Assembly: GCA_027382625.1 (NCBI GenBank)
Contig: JAJKFJ010020639.1
Location: forward strand, 62,001-126,000
DNA length: 64,000 nt
Reading direction: 5' to 3'
Source of the DNA: Tetmemena sp. SeJ-2015
Lineage: Eukaryota > Ciliophora > Spirotrichea > Sporadotrichida > Oxytrichidae
The translations under genes and the position numbers were made by a program. The notes beneath the pieces are model-generated. The model ran no database searches. It was given only the letters and a program-made list of their open reading frames with translations, and was not told the DNA's origin. Below, in pieces: positions 9,405-18,574 of this stretch. Within the stretch, counting starts at the first letter, position 1. Each line of letters begins with the position of its first letter.

Positions 9405-12100
9405 ATGAACCAGCTGCGTCACCTACAAAGTCACTTCACTGCCGATTATTGATCAATTAAAAATTATATCCATGTGTAAATGAGTAACTCTGTGTGACTA
9501 TCAATTTTTGTAATAGGGAAAGGAAGGGGAGAAGAAGCAAGAACAGAAGAAGGAGGAAACTAAGATAAGGAACAGACTTGAGCACTATAAGGGCATGAGT
9601 CAAGTAGATGGTCAGCACATTTTCAGGGCTGTCAATAGCTAGATCAACTTTGAACTGGCAGCCAAATATGAGGACATACTTCGACAGAATAGGCTACTCT
9701 TTGAGCCTGACACCTGCGAAGAGTTTTTAATTTAAAGAGGACCCAAGAACAGAGAAGAGAGGCAAAGCCAATGTCAGACTACTCAAATATCTTAATTATA
9801 ATTTGAGTATTCATTTTGAAAAATAAGATCTTAGTGAGCCTTATACTTTTTTGTCATTTTAAAGAGTCTAGGAAGATTCTACCCTTAAGAGAAGTGTTCA
9901 ATGATACTGCTCTTTTCTCAGCCTTATAAATAAAGTTTAAACTTAATACTATTCATTTTTAAAACCTTCCTGTCGCCCATTTACCAATATGATGAGTCCA
10001 TCTCCACCAAGATAGCTTTAATTTATAATAAAACATCTTCATAAGCTTTAATTTAATAGCTGTGAACATGCAACTCTACTATAAGACGATTATCAATCTC
10101 GGAACTGAGATCCATTTATAAAAAGTAACATCAAATCATTTATTGAATCCACGATGATTGGGCCAAGAGATGCGAGGACGGTAATGATATCGGATGCTTC
10201 GCTCTGACCGAGTTAGGCCATGGCTCAAATGTGAGAGGCATAAAGACCACTGCAACCTATGACAAGGAAACGAAGGAATTCGTGCTCCACACTCCTTCAC
10301 CAGATGCCATGAAATTCTGGATTGGAGGTGCCGCTAAGTCTTCCAATACCATATTAAATTAATTATCAGCGTATCTTTGAGTAAGATAGAATTTGAATTT
10401 GTGGTTGGATAATTTAAGAGTAAGGAAATACCTCTACGGTTTTTGCGCAGCTATGGGTGGACGGGAAATGCCACGGACCTCACGCCTTCCTGGTAAATAT
10501 CCGTAACAAGAACAACCACCTGCCAAGTTTCGGAATCGTGCTCGGAGATTGCGGAAAGAAAGAGGGCCTCGACGGAATCGATAATGGCTTCATCATCTTC
10601 AATAATTTCAGAATCCCTAGGGAAAACATGCTTAACCGCTTCTCAAACATCTCCGAGGATGGAAAGTTTGAAGCAAAGATAGAGAATGATGACTAGAGGT
10701 TCGGTCTGCAGCTGGGAGCACTGTCAGCAGGTAGAATAATTAAGTATAAGATACATATTATGTGATAAGTCTTACAGAATATTGTTGATAGGAGGAGCTT
10801 AGAGCGGATTGCTTTACTCACTGAAAATTGCTTTGAGATTTGCAGCAATCAGAACTCAGTTTGGAAAACCTAAGGAGGAGGAGACTTCTCTGATAGAGTA
10901 TCCACTTCATCAGTATAGACTTTTCCCACTCCTTGCAGGAGCACTCGCTTTTCAAAGTGCTACTAACATCGTATATGAACTATGGGGTAAGAACTCAAAG
11001 AGGTTATTCATCCCTAACAATCCAAAACTTGCCGAGGTGCATTTTAATGCAAGTTTTTTTCATCTATGTGCATGCTATCATCTCAGTGATGAAGGCCATG
11101 TCAACCTGGTTTGGATATCGTGGAGTTCAAGAGTTTTTAATTAAGTTTTCAATCACTTTATATTTCCTTTGAGTGCCGTCAAGCATGCGGTGGACTGGGC
11201 TATTCCTACTACTCTCGCTTTTCGATTATCATGAACAACATGGATATCAACCAGACTTGGGAGGGTGATAACAACGTGTTACTCCAACAGACTGGAAAAT
11301 ACCTACTCGACACCTTCAAAGCCAATTTTACTCAAACTATGGTTAAATTTGTGCTTGTTTCATTGATGCCAAGATGAAGGGTAAGCTAAAGAAAACAGTC
11401 TCTTGCGAGTGGATCAAGACTGATCCAGTTGAGGGACAGCAAAGTCTCGCAGATACTGAAGAGTCCTTTGTGAATCCCCAAAGTCTGTTAGATGCTTTGG
11501 AATTCAGAGCTAACCTTCTACTGCAGAGAACTGCTTGGGAGATCTCGGCTAAGCTGCAAGACACTGATGTCCACCCATTTGATTCTTGGAATGACTCTCA
11601 AGTTAAATTGAGTATGGTTATTTAAATGACTATAAGTTTTCTTCATGCACGATTTGGCCAGAGCCTATGGAGATTTGCTAGTGTTTAATTTACTTTTGAA
11701 CCATTCAATCTTTATTGAATAGTGGTTTCCGAATTCCACAAGACTCTTGAAAAAACCAAAAAGGAGAAAGTGAACAGTGATACAGTTGAGATGCTTCGAA
11801 TTACTGTTCAGACTAGATGCCCTGACAAGAATCAACAACAGCCTTGCAACATGGCTTGAAGTTGGTTACTTCAATCAGAATCACGCTTAATTTATCAGAA
11901 CTCAGATAAGTGCCACTCTTAAGGCTTTGAAGCGCCACGTTGTGCAATTGACTTATGGACTTTCCCCCTCTGAGGACTTAGTTGACTCTATGCTAGCACC
12001 CCAGGATGGAGATCTATACAACAGTGTTATCAGCAGGGTGTACTCTGCTCCTAAGGCCTTCGAGAGACAGGATACTTGGAAAGACCTTTATCAAAAATGA
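9405..12100 (+). CDS. Acyl-CoA oxidase, copy 1
   Basis: Peroxisomal-type acyl-CoA oxidase, a flavoenzyme that oxidises acyl-CoA to 2-enoyl-CoA and passes electrons to oxygen. After conceptual removal of 13 IESs and one intron it reads from [15 protein letters not shown] to KDLYQK and TGA at 12098-12100. Recognisable family blocks in order: the FAD-binding region ([11 protein letters not shown], then [15 protein letters not shown]), [57 protein letters not shown], and the C-terminal [17 protein letters not shown] and HDLARAYGD. These follow the same order as human ACOX1. No clear C-terminal SKL-type peroxisomal signal is seen; the end is YQK. One unexplained extra base (a C near 11796) breaks the frame between VEML and LLFRLD; copy 2 has no such break. 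The gene pairs with copy 2 at 18575-21129. Confidence 0.92.
9447..9498. other. IES, pointer TAT (ACOX copy 1, site 1)
   Basis: Removal joins FTADY to QFLQQGKEGEKK and bypasses an in-frame TGA just after the left pointer. The first MDS carries the start codon. Confidence 0.6.
9724..9730. other. Very short IES, pointer TTT (ACOX copy 1, site 2)
   Basis: Only 7 bp, but it lies at exactly the position where copy 2 has a 30 bp IES. The joined reading is CEEF then [13 protein letters not shown]. Confidence 0.55.
9791..9829. other. IES, pointer CTTA (ACOX copy 1, site 3)
   Basis: CTTA at 9791-9794 and 9830-9833. The position matches the TAGTGAG-bounded IES of copy 2. It is followed by a 9 bp MDS. 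Confidence 0.6.
9836..9863. other. IES, pointer GAG (ACOX copy 1, site 4)
   Basis: GAG at 9836-9838 and 9864-9866. With site 3 removed as well, the reading is [15 protein letters not shown], matching [14 protein letters not shown] of copy 2. No counterpart in copy 2. Confidence 0.55.
9922..9964. other. IES, pointer CCTT (ACOX copy 1, site 5)
   Basis: Removal gives [14 protein letters not shown]; copy 2 gives [14 protein letters not shown] after removal of its own IES at the same codons. Confidence 0.75.
10012..10055. other. IES, pointer ATAGCT (ACOX copy 1, site 6)
   Basis: ATAGCT at 10012-10017 and 10056-10061. Joined reading [14 protein letters not shown]. Copy 2 is continuous here ([14 protein letters not shown]). 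Confidence 0.88.
10110..10146. other. IES, pointer ATCCA (ACOX copy 1, site 7)
   Basis: Joined reading [14 protein letters not shown]. Copy 2 has an IES at the same codons, but its pointer is AGATC. Confidence 0.88.
10345..10426. other. IES, pointer AATACC (ACOX copy 1, site 8)
   Basis: Joined reading [15 protein letters not shown], the same spacing as the GKTSNHAIVLAQL block of mammalian ACOX1. Copy 2 has an IES here with pointer AATAC. Confidence 0.88.
10731..10791 (+). other. Spliceosomal intron, 61 nt (ACOX copy 1)
   Basis: Starts GTAGAATAAT and ends GTTGATAG. No usable direct repeat restores the frame, but GT-AG excision does (LGALSAG then [11 protein letters not shown]). Copy 2 has a GT-AG intron in the same phase with the same first eight bases except one. 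Confidence 0.65.
11037..11067. other. IES, pointer GTGCAT (ACOX copy 1, site 9)
   Basis: Joined reading [14 protein letters not shown]. Copy 2 is uninterrupted ([13 protein letters not shown]). Confidence 0.88.
11131..11170. other. IES, pointer GAG (ACOX copy 1, site 10)
   Basis: Joined reading [19 protein letters not shown]. Copy 2 is uninterrupted here ([19 protein letters not shown]). Confidence 0.8.
11321..11367. other. IES, pointer GCCAA (ACOX copy 1, site 11)
   Basis: Joined reading [19 protein letters not shown]. Copy 2 is uninterrupted ([19 protein letters not shown]). Confidence 0.85.
11600..11633. other. IES, pointer AAGTT (ACOX copy 1, site 12)
   Basis: Joined reading [18 protein letters not shown]. 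Copy 2 has an IES at the same codons with pointer GTTTT. Confidence 0.8.
11681..11721. other. IES, pointer GTG (ACOX copy 1, site 13)
   Basis: Joined reading [17 protein letters not shown]. Copy 2 is uninterrupted ([15 protein letters not shown]). Confidence 0.7.
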
Positions 12101-12319
12101 TTTCATAATCAGCTTATGATGAATATGATATGATGAAATATTTCTAGTATGTAGTATTAAAGGTTGAGACTCTAAATTTAATTAAGCCGTGAGTTAAATT
12201 AAGAGTTTATTTTATCACATCAATCATTCTGATTAATAAGTAATTTGTTAAACTTTGTATATAAATTAAAACTCAATTAAACTAACACTTTTTAAGAGCA
12301 ATCATTTTAGCTTTGTAAT

Positions 12320-15042
12320 TCAACTTTCTGAGAAATATCCATTGTACTATGAATACAATCTTCGAGGAAAGTCTTATTAGAAGCGTCTTTAATCGTATGC
12401 ACCGAGGTCTGTGAGTTGACTCCAGCTGAAAAAGTATCCGGGTTCTCTCATAATAATAATTCAAATTTAAAACTTAAATGAAATGATATTTTCGATTTAA
12501 GCGTTGGGATTTATATTTTTCTAAAATCTAAAACTTAGTCTTGACTAGGTTGATATAGGTAACATTCTGAACTTGATACTTAATAAGTTACTGATTTATC
12601 CTGTGATCAGCTCTATTGAACTTAGAAGGGAAATGAATGCTGTTATTGAGGATGGAGCCATTTTACTTTCTTATCTCAGATCTGAAGTTTATAGCGAGTT
12701 TGGTTTATATTGCATTTACATTTTTAGCCTCCTGATCCTGCTTGGCTTACCACTTATCCTCTATTCTTCTCATTAAAGGTAAATTTAGATTTTTACTGAA
12801 GAAGGTATAGATTATTTATCATTCGCATAAAGCTTTGCTGGTCAGTTATACATAGTTGGATGTACATATTTAAGATAACCACAAAAGATATGAGGATATA
12901 TTTGCTGCAAGTACATATTGCACCTGATGTTATTGTTAATTAGGAACTAGCTGATGAACAGAGCCTTTTTATCGCAGGCGTCTGGGCTGTCAGTGAACTA
13001 GTCAGAGATGTAGTAAATGGCGGCTGCTGAAAAGAAGCAGGCCTTTTGAAGGGCTTGTTAGTCGATGCTCTTTACCGAAAGGTAGTGCACCCTGTCTTCA
13101 AATAAGTGGAAACTCAGAACTCTCTTCATCTTTGGTGGGATCCTAGACTCACCAATTATAATGCACTGAGGAGGAAACAAAAATAAGCAAGTAACTCTTA
13201 TTAAAGCGACTAATAATTATAGGATAGGGGTTTGCAATTTGCTCAGTGTAGAAGTTGAGAAGAAACTTGGTTAGTAAGCTAACTTTTAGAGTTCCCAGAA
13301 CTATAATGTGGTTTTTCAGGTGGTACTAGGTATCGTAGAAGTCTGCTTCCTTAATGATAGCTGCGAGGGCTGAGATTTGGTTTCCAAAGACTGTGATTAT
13401 CATCACGATAATCAGAATGATAGTCATCCTACTTATAGTGGTGATTGGGAATATATCCCCATAACCTATCGTACCACTAGTTATGATCTTAATTAAATTA
13501 AAGATAGAATAAATAATATGGATGATCATATAGTAGATGGCATCCACAAATCTCATAGACTGTGAAAAGCTGCCAGGACTGATTCAAATTATAAAATTTT
13601 TCCCAGTTTGTTTTCAACTGACATTATCAATGAACATAATAACTCCTGCTGCTATGAAAACAGTTGTGAAGAGGTTTAGCATGAGGATGATGATTTAATT
13701 TTGGATGGGACTCAGTTGAAAACTGGGCCCTTGATTTTAGCTGTCTTACTATTTATTACCATTTCCTCCTTTTAGCATCTTAAAGATCCTACTATTCGCA
13801 TGATCTTCAGCATTCGGAGCATCCTCAAGAAGCCTATCTTAATTTTGCTCTCTAGAATTATGTTCATCAAGGGTGGTGCAATTAATAATGTATTATTATC
13901 TTATATCCGTATACTAATATTATTAGATAAATTGTACACACATCAATGAAAGTATCCTTTTTTAAGGAAGTATTGGTATCGAGGCTAATTAAATTTATTA
14001 AAGAATGAATTTGCAAAGCTTAGAATGGAGCTTTAGATTGTAGAGAAACTCGATCAAGAATATTACCGCAAATATTACTTCTATGTTTTTTAATAGCATC
14101 CACGCCAGGACTTGAGCAGCTAACACCTGTCTCATCAACATTTATCATTCAAAGCATCAATTAGAAAATTAAATTTCCGGATTCCCCTTTGGGATCGCTT
14201 GTAGGATCGGAATCATCACCAGTGCAAGCCCCTGAAAGATAGTCCTCAATAATGAAAGTGCTACAAGCAAGCAGATTTAATACATTCAGGAAAATGGTGA
14301 CGCTCAAGAATACCACCTGCCGCAGCTTTTCCTTCGATTCTATGTTCATCAGTCTATCTAACTCCTAGTTAGTCAACGTGTTTTGTAGGCCTCTGCGTGC
14401 TTTATCACATATGGTCACCTCCAAAGTCTTCTGAGGTGAAGAAACTGTGTTTAAATGAAAAGGGATATAAACTCAATTAAGTATTGAAATTATAAGTTTA
14501 CTGTTCTTTCTCATTGAGTGGCCGACAACTCAGCTCATTAAAATAAATTGACTGAAAGGAAGTGTTATCCTAGTTCCTTCTTGAATTGAGGGTGAGTTTC
14601 CTAGCTTTTACTTTTAGGACAAGGATCGCTGCCTCTGCACATCATCTCTTTCAATAAATTGATCTTAAGAGTAGTGTTTTATTTTTAAAACTTTGGTGCT
14701 TCTAGACATATCGGTAGTAGATTCTTTGAACTTTAGGCATATCTGATAGAAAATGTTTAAGTAAGGTATATATAATCTAAGCATATTGTTTGATAGCTCT
14801 TCTTCATTATATTCAGAGCCACTCTTTTGAGTAAATCCGACCACAGGCTTCTTTTGTATTTGGGTGGGGCTCTAACCATTTTAAAAAGCTGGCATGAGCG
14901 GTCGCATGGTATCATTGGTCTGCCCATTCATGGAATCAAAGTTACTCTGAATCGAAGAGAGGGTAGTCTGTCGATTCATCTTCATCATTTTGTTCAAAGC
15001 GCTTGAGCCATCTAAATGAGGATTCAATAAATTTAGAATCAT
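12320..15042 (-). CDS. Slo/BK-type potassium channel with RCK domain
   Basis: A membrane channel of the calcium-activated (Slo) potassium channel type. It starts with ATG at 15042 (MILNLLNPHLDGSS), with about 140 mostly hydrophilic cytosolic residues. The first membrane segment is VVFLSVTIFLNVLNLLACS (14.25-14.33 kb). Next are an S2-like segment (NIEVIFAVIFLIEFLY), FIDVCTIAPPLMNI, and an S4-like helix with regularly spaced basic residues (GFLRMLRMLKIMRI). The pore reads DAIYYMIITSGTIGYGDIFP, where TIGYGD is the potassium selectivity filter. After S6 comes an RCK start (NHIIVLGTLKVSLLTKFLL), then VHYLSVKSIDQQALQKACF and YISDQFTDSPDACDKKAL, matching the Slo RCK1 order. The last segment ends LYSQYNGYFSES and TGA at 12320. 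About 300 bp near 12.5-12.8 kb is not confidently framed. Ciliate K+ channels set membrane potential and ciliary responses; ligand dependence here is not visible. Confidence 0.85.
13493..13521. other. IES, pointer ATGAT, just before the selectivity filter
   Basis: ATGAT at 13493-13497 and 13522-13526. Removal joins AIYYMII to TSGTIGYGD, giving normal pore-helix-to-filter spacing. Confidence 0.85.
13880..13929. other. IES, pointer AATT
   Basis: AATT at 13880-13883 and 13930-13933. Removal joins FIDVCT to IAPPLMNIILESK, which parallels the Slo S3-S4 stretch (…DVFT-PP…). Confidence 0.75.
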
Positions 15043-16096
15043 AAGTATAGATTAAATAATTTTTTTGGATTGTTTCTAGAGTGTAAGTTTAATTTTAAGA
15101 GGCTGGCTCCTTTGCTTAACTTCAAATAATCCTTGCAAATTAATAGGCAGAAAATTAACTTTTAACTTCGACCGAGAATCCATTATATTATTGTAAAAAT
15201 AAAAAGTGACCTCAAGGTGGACATTCTTATAACTGGCAATCATATTATTTTGTGTATATTAGATTATTGGACCTATTGTTATTAATAATTATTAAAATTG
15301 TTGTTTTCAATAAGCTTATCATCGTTTTAATCTTCGCACCACTCTTTTGATTTTAACGATTTACTCTCACTTAAAAAAAAAAGTTATAAAACTTATTATC
15401 AATACTTTGATTCTGATTATTCTAAATTTCAAATTGTTATAGATTAGTCTCAGTCAAGCTAAGCTTCTTGTCTTTCAGTGGGATTGATCTTCTATCTTAA
15501 AGATGTTTAATAATTTGTATATAATAATTATTGGTTTTATATCTCTAAGGTCAGAACCAAGGCTATTCCGACTCAAAACAAAACCATTATAAATTTTTAA
15601 AAGTAGTGACTCTTCATAATTAACTTCCAATATAGAAGCCAGCTTTTTAGAAATCTGTTTGTCTCTATTAAAGATATGCTAGTGATTTGGAGATTATTGT
15701 ATTGAGTCTTGATAACTTAATTCCTCTTGTAAGATTTCTTCCTCCTCCATTAATTTTTGAAAATTTTAGACACCACCATTTATTACCCCCTATTCCTTCA
15801 CTCCATCTAAAATACATAAGCAAAAAGGATAACGCTATGTTAAAATGCGGTGTAAGTTTAACTGATAGAGAACTTCGACATTCATTTTTAGTTTATTTTA
15901 ATCTACATTTAAAAGATGTAAATTCATTTGATGATTCTGGTTGGTGTTAAAACAGGGGTGTAGGGACTTGTCTATTTATTTTCTTGCGGTCTACTCGCCT
16001 TGAAAACTATACTCTTGTTATTCACTTTTAATCCTATTTCTTTCTTATGATTAATCAATATATGAAAATAATACAAATACAAGTATGATATGAATT
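15043..16096. other. AT-rich intergenic DNA, no supported gene
   Basis: Very AT-rich, with poly-A/T runs. Open stretches exist on both strands (for example plus 15687-15950) but have no recognisable motif, no glutamine-codon pattern and no pointer-linked partner. Confidence 0.5.
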
Positions 16097-17446
16097 TCAA
16101 ATTTATAATGAGTTAGAGTGGAGATTGCTAGCAGTCATATTCCCATTCTTATCTACCGAAGCATGCTTTAAGAGTTATTACTCTTTGGGAGGCGCTGACT
16201 AGTATTTATTTTCACTAGCTGGATAATTTAACTTATTATCTAATTAAATGGCTCTTTCTTCTCTAAAAAGAAAAAAAAGATATTAAATTATTTCTCCATC
16301 ATCAGATTCAAAATTTGGAGTCACTCCTTCCTTCGACTTAATTGGGATCAAACTTAAATCTTAGAAAATTAAAATGTGGGATTTTTTGAAAATGTTGTGC
16401 CTCAGAGGCATTTATGGATTAGTCCTTTTAATCTTCCTCCGATTTTACAGTCAATTAAAAGTTCTTCTCAATTTTAGAATCTTATTATCAAACAAATTCA
16501 ATGAAAATCAATATATTCAAATAGAAAATAAATCATCTTTTTTAAAAATAATTTTCATTTAAATCTATTGCTATATTTTATTGATACCTTTCTAAAATCT
16601 AAACTCATTTATATAGACTAAAATATAAAGTAATATGGAATACTAGTCCATAACATAATAAATCTGGTTATAATTAAAATTTTTGGCAATCTATAATAAG
16701 TTTCCAGTTGTCCTTCTTGATTAGATCTTCTAATCGGAGAGATCATTAAATATATTCTAAGAATATGACATATAAAATATCCATCTGACAAGTTTTAGAA
16801 TAAATTAGAGTGCCTTTTAGCAGAGGGACCTCTCCTTCTAAATTATCTCTGCCGTTGCTGCTCTTACTAGACTTACCCTCCTCACTCTCATAATTATTAT
16901 TTTTGTAATCAATTGAGTTTTATTGAATATTTTGATTACTCTCACTTTGGATGCTTTCGAGTTGGTTATGGACACTATTCATGGGACTAAATTTGGAGGA
17001 CTTGCGGTTGGAGGCTTTTAAATGGCCTCCTCCTTCTTTATTCAGTAATTGATACTACTCCGAGAACGAGTTTTAATTTTCTTAACTCCTAAACGTCATT
17101 TCTTCCTTCCTCTCCAGGCTTTGGGGCTCTTGCGGTTTTTAACTTCCTTTACTAAATAATCAATAAATTAAAGTTATAACTAAAATAATTATTTACTAAA
17201 CATAGGACTCTCTAGTGCGCGTTATAATTGCTAGTTTAAAAAATTGTTTTTAAACTTTAGTTTTGGGGGATTTGATGCTCGAATTTGAGAAATAATTTAA
17301 CATTAAGGTGAAATATATGCATATTTATCATTGTTTGAGAAGCTCTGTTCTAAGCTTTCCTTTTCTTCCTCAATGAGGAATTAATCTGAGCTGAAGTCTA
17401 TCTTGGAAGAGAGCACTCTCTTTATGTGTGGTTGTATAGGTTTCAT
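16097..17446 (-). CDS. Unknown hydrophilic protein
   Basis: I do not recognise this gene. It starts MKPIQPHIKRVLSSKIDFSS (ATG at 17446) and ends MTASNLHSNSLQI with TGA at 16097. Coding segments lie at 17446-17310, 17160-16790, about 16740-16680 and 16366-16100, separated by AT-rich inserts. The sequence is serine- and asparagine-rich and has no membrane segment. A more ordered patch reads EGEVPLLKGTLIYSKTCQ. The largest insert (16367-16671) is bounded by a 9 bp repeat, and removing it gives YYRLPKILIFQDLSLIPIK. A second junction near 16.75 kb works with a GAT pointer. Function unknown. Confidence 0.7.
16367..16671. other. IES, pointer AATTAAAAT (305 bp)
   Basis: The 9 bp repeat lies at 16367-16375 and 16672-16680. 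The enclosed AT-rich spacer contains a small plus-strand open frame that is eliminated with it. Removal restores the minus-strand frame. Confidence 0.8.
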
Positions 17447-18574
17447 TATTCTCCTACAGCTGCTATTATACACCTGCTCAAAATAAAAATTCTCCTCTCA
17501 AATATATAATATCGAGGAATATAAAGAATAGTAGTTAAATTACTAATCAAGATTTGTTCGTAGTTAGTTTGATTCAAGTCCACAAGGGTTCACAAATAAT
17601 AATAATAATACAAACACTTATAATTATCTTATCCTTGAGATATTTATTATTACACTTTAATTAGCAAGAAAAAGAAAACTCAGTCTTCTCTTTTTTAACT
17701 TTTTTAAATTAACTTCTCAACTCTTTCAAATAAAATAAAGATAAATAATTCAAATTCGCTTACAAAGACGTTTAAGCTTATGTTAAAAAATTTTAGCTCG
17801 TTGTCTACAACTATATGCTTATTTTTTAAACTCACAGCGAATATGGAATGTAAATATAAAATAGTTTTTCCTTAATTAAAAATTTCAATTTCTTATATAA
17901 GGTCAGATTTTTTAAAGAGCGGGGTTAAGAACTAAAAATGAAGTTTTTATTAGGTGGTGGGAGTGACTGATGATCAGAGTAACAGGAGAATTGATAAATT
18001 AATCCTAGTTCGAATCTCATAATTACCAATTATTTAAAATTCATAAATTAACGATTTATCTGATCTCAACGAGTACTCTCAATTAAAATCATACTCAAAA
18101 TACATCATACATGAATTGACTCAACAACCTTAATAACAGAATTAATTGGTCTCAAGAGGGCACCTAAATTCTATCAGACTAAGACAAATTCAGCGCAAAA
18201 ATATAATTTGAATTATAGCAATGGCCGCAGTCTCCATTACGTACGAATTAATCTCATAGCTAAAATAATTCGTTACGGGTGGAATGATATATTTAAATCA
18301 GGATTATTTTGTATTAATCTCTTTTTTAACAACCTTCTCTTTTCAATTAAATCCCTATCTATAATCAACATTTATTTTGAGGATTTAATTTGAAACTATG
18401 AATAAGCAATTGTATAGATAGAGCAATTATAAATTCCATAAACACCAAAGACAAAGCTAATCAAGAGTGTATTTCAAAAGTAGTAATTTTGGAACATTGC
18501 CTAATATTGAAAAATTAAAAAACACTCTGATTTTCACTAATAAAGATACAAATTTAATTTTCAAAAACACATAC
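17447..18574. other. AT-rich intergenic DNA, no supported gene
   Basis: Contains a short AAT run near 17597 and many A/T homopolymers. A small plus-strand open frame at 18208-18393 has no supporting features. Confidence 0.5.

Noticed and set aside
10933..11172. Plus-strand open frame of 79 codons inside acyl-CoA oxidase 1
   Set aside because: It is an alternative frame running through an MDS, the GTGCAT IES and the next MDS; the oxidase frame explains the sequence.
12573..12776. Plus-strand open frame with IELRREMNAVIEDGAI and a hydrophobic tail
   Set aside because: It lies inside the minus-strand potassium channel locus; no start context, partner MDS or homologous motif supports it. The region stays unassigned.
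16374..16562. Plus-strand open frame of 62 codons
   Set aside because: It is wholly inside the 305 bp IES bounded by AATTAAAAT and is AT-driven.
17262..17275. TTTTGGGG-like words (also near 33876 and 23675) as telomeric repeats
   Set aside because: Single isolated units only, no tandem array, so they are not evidence of telomeres or TBE ends.
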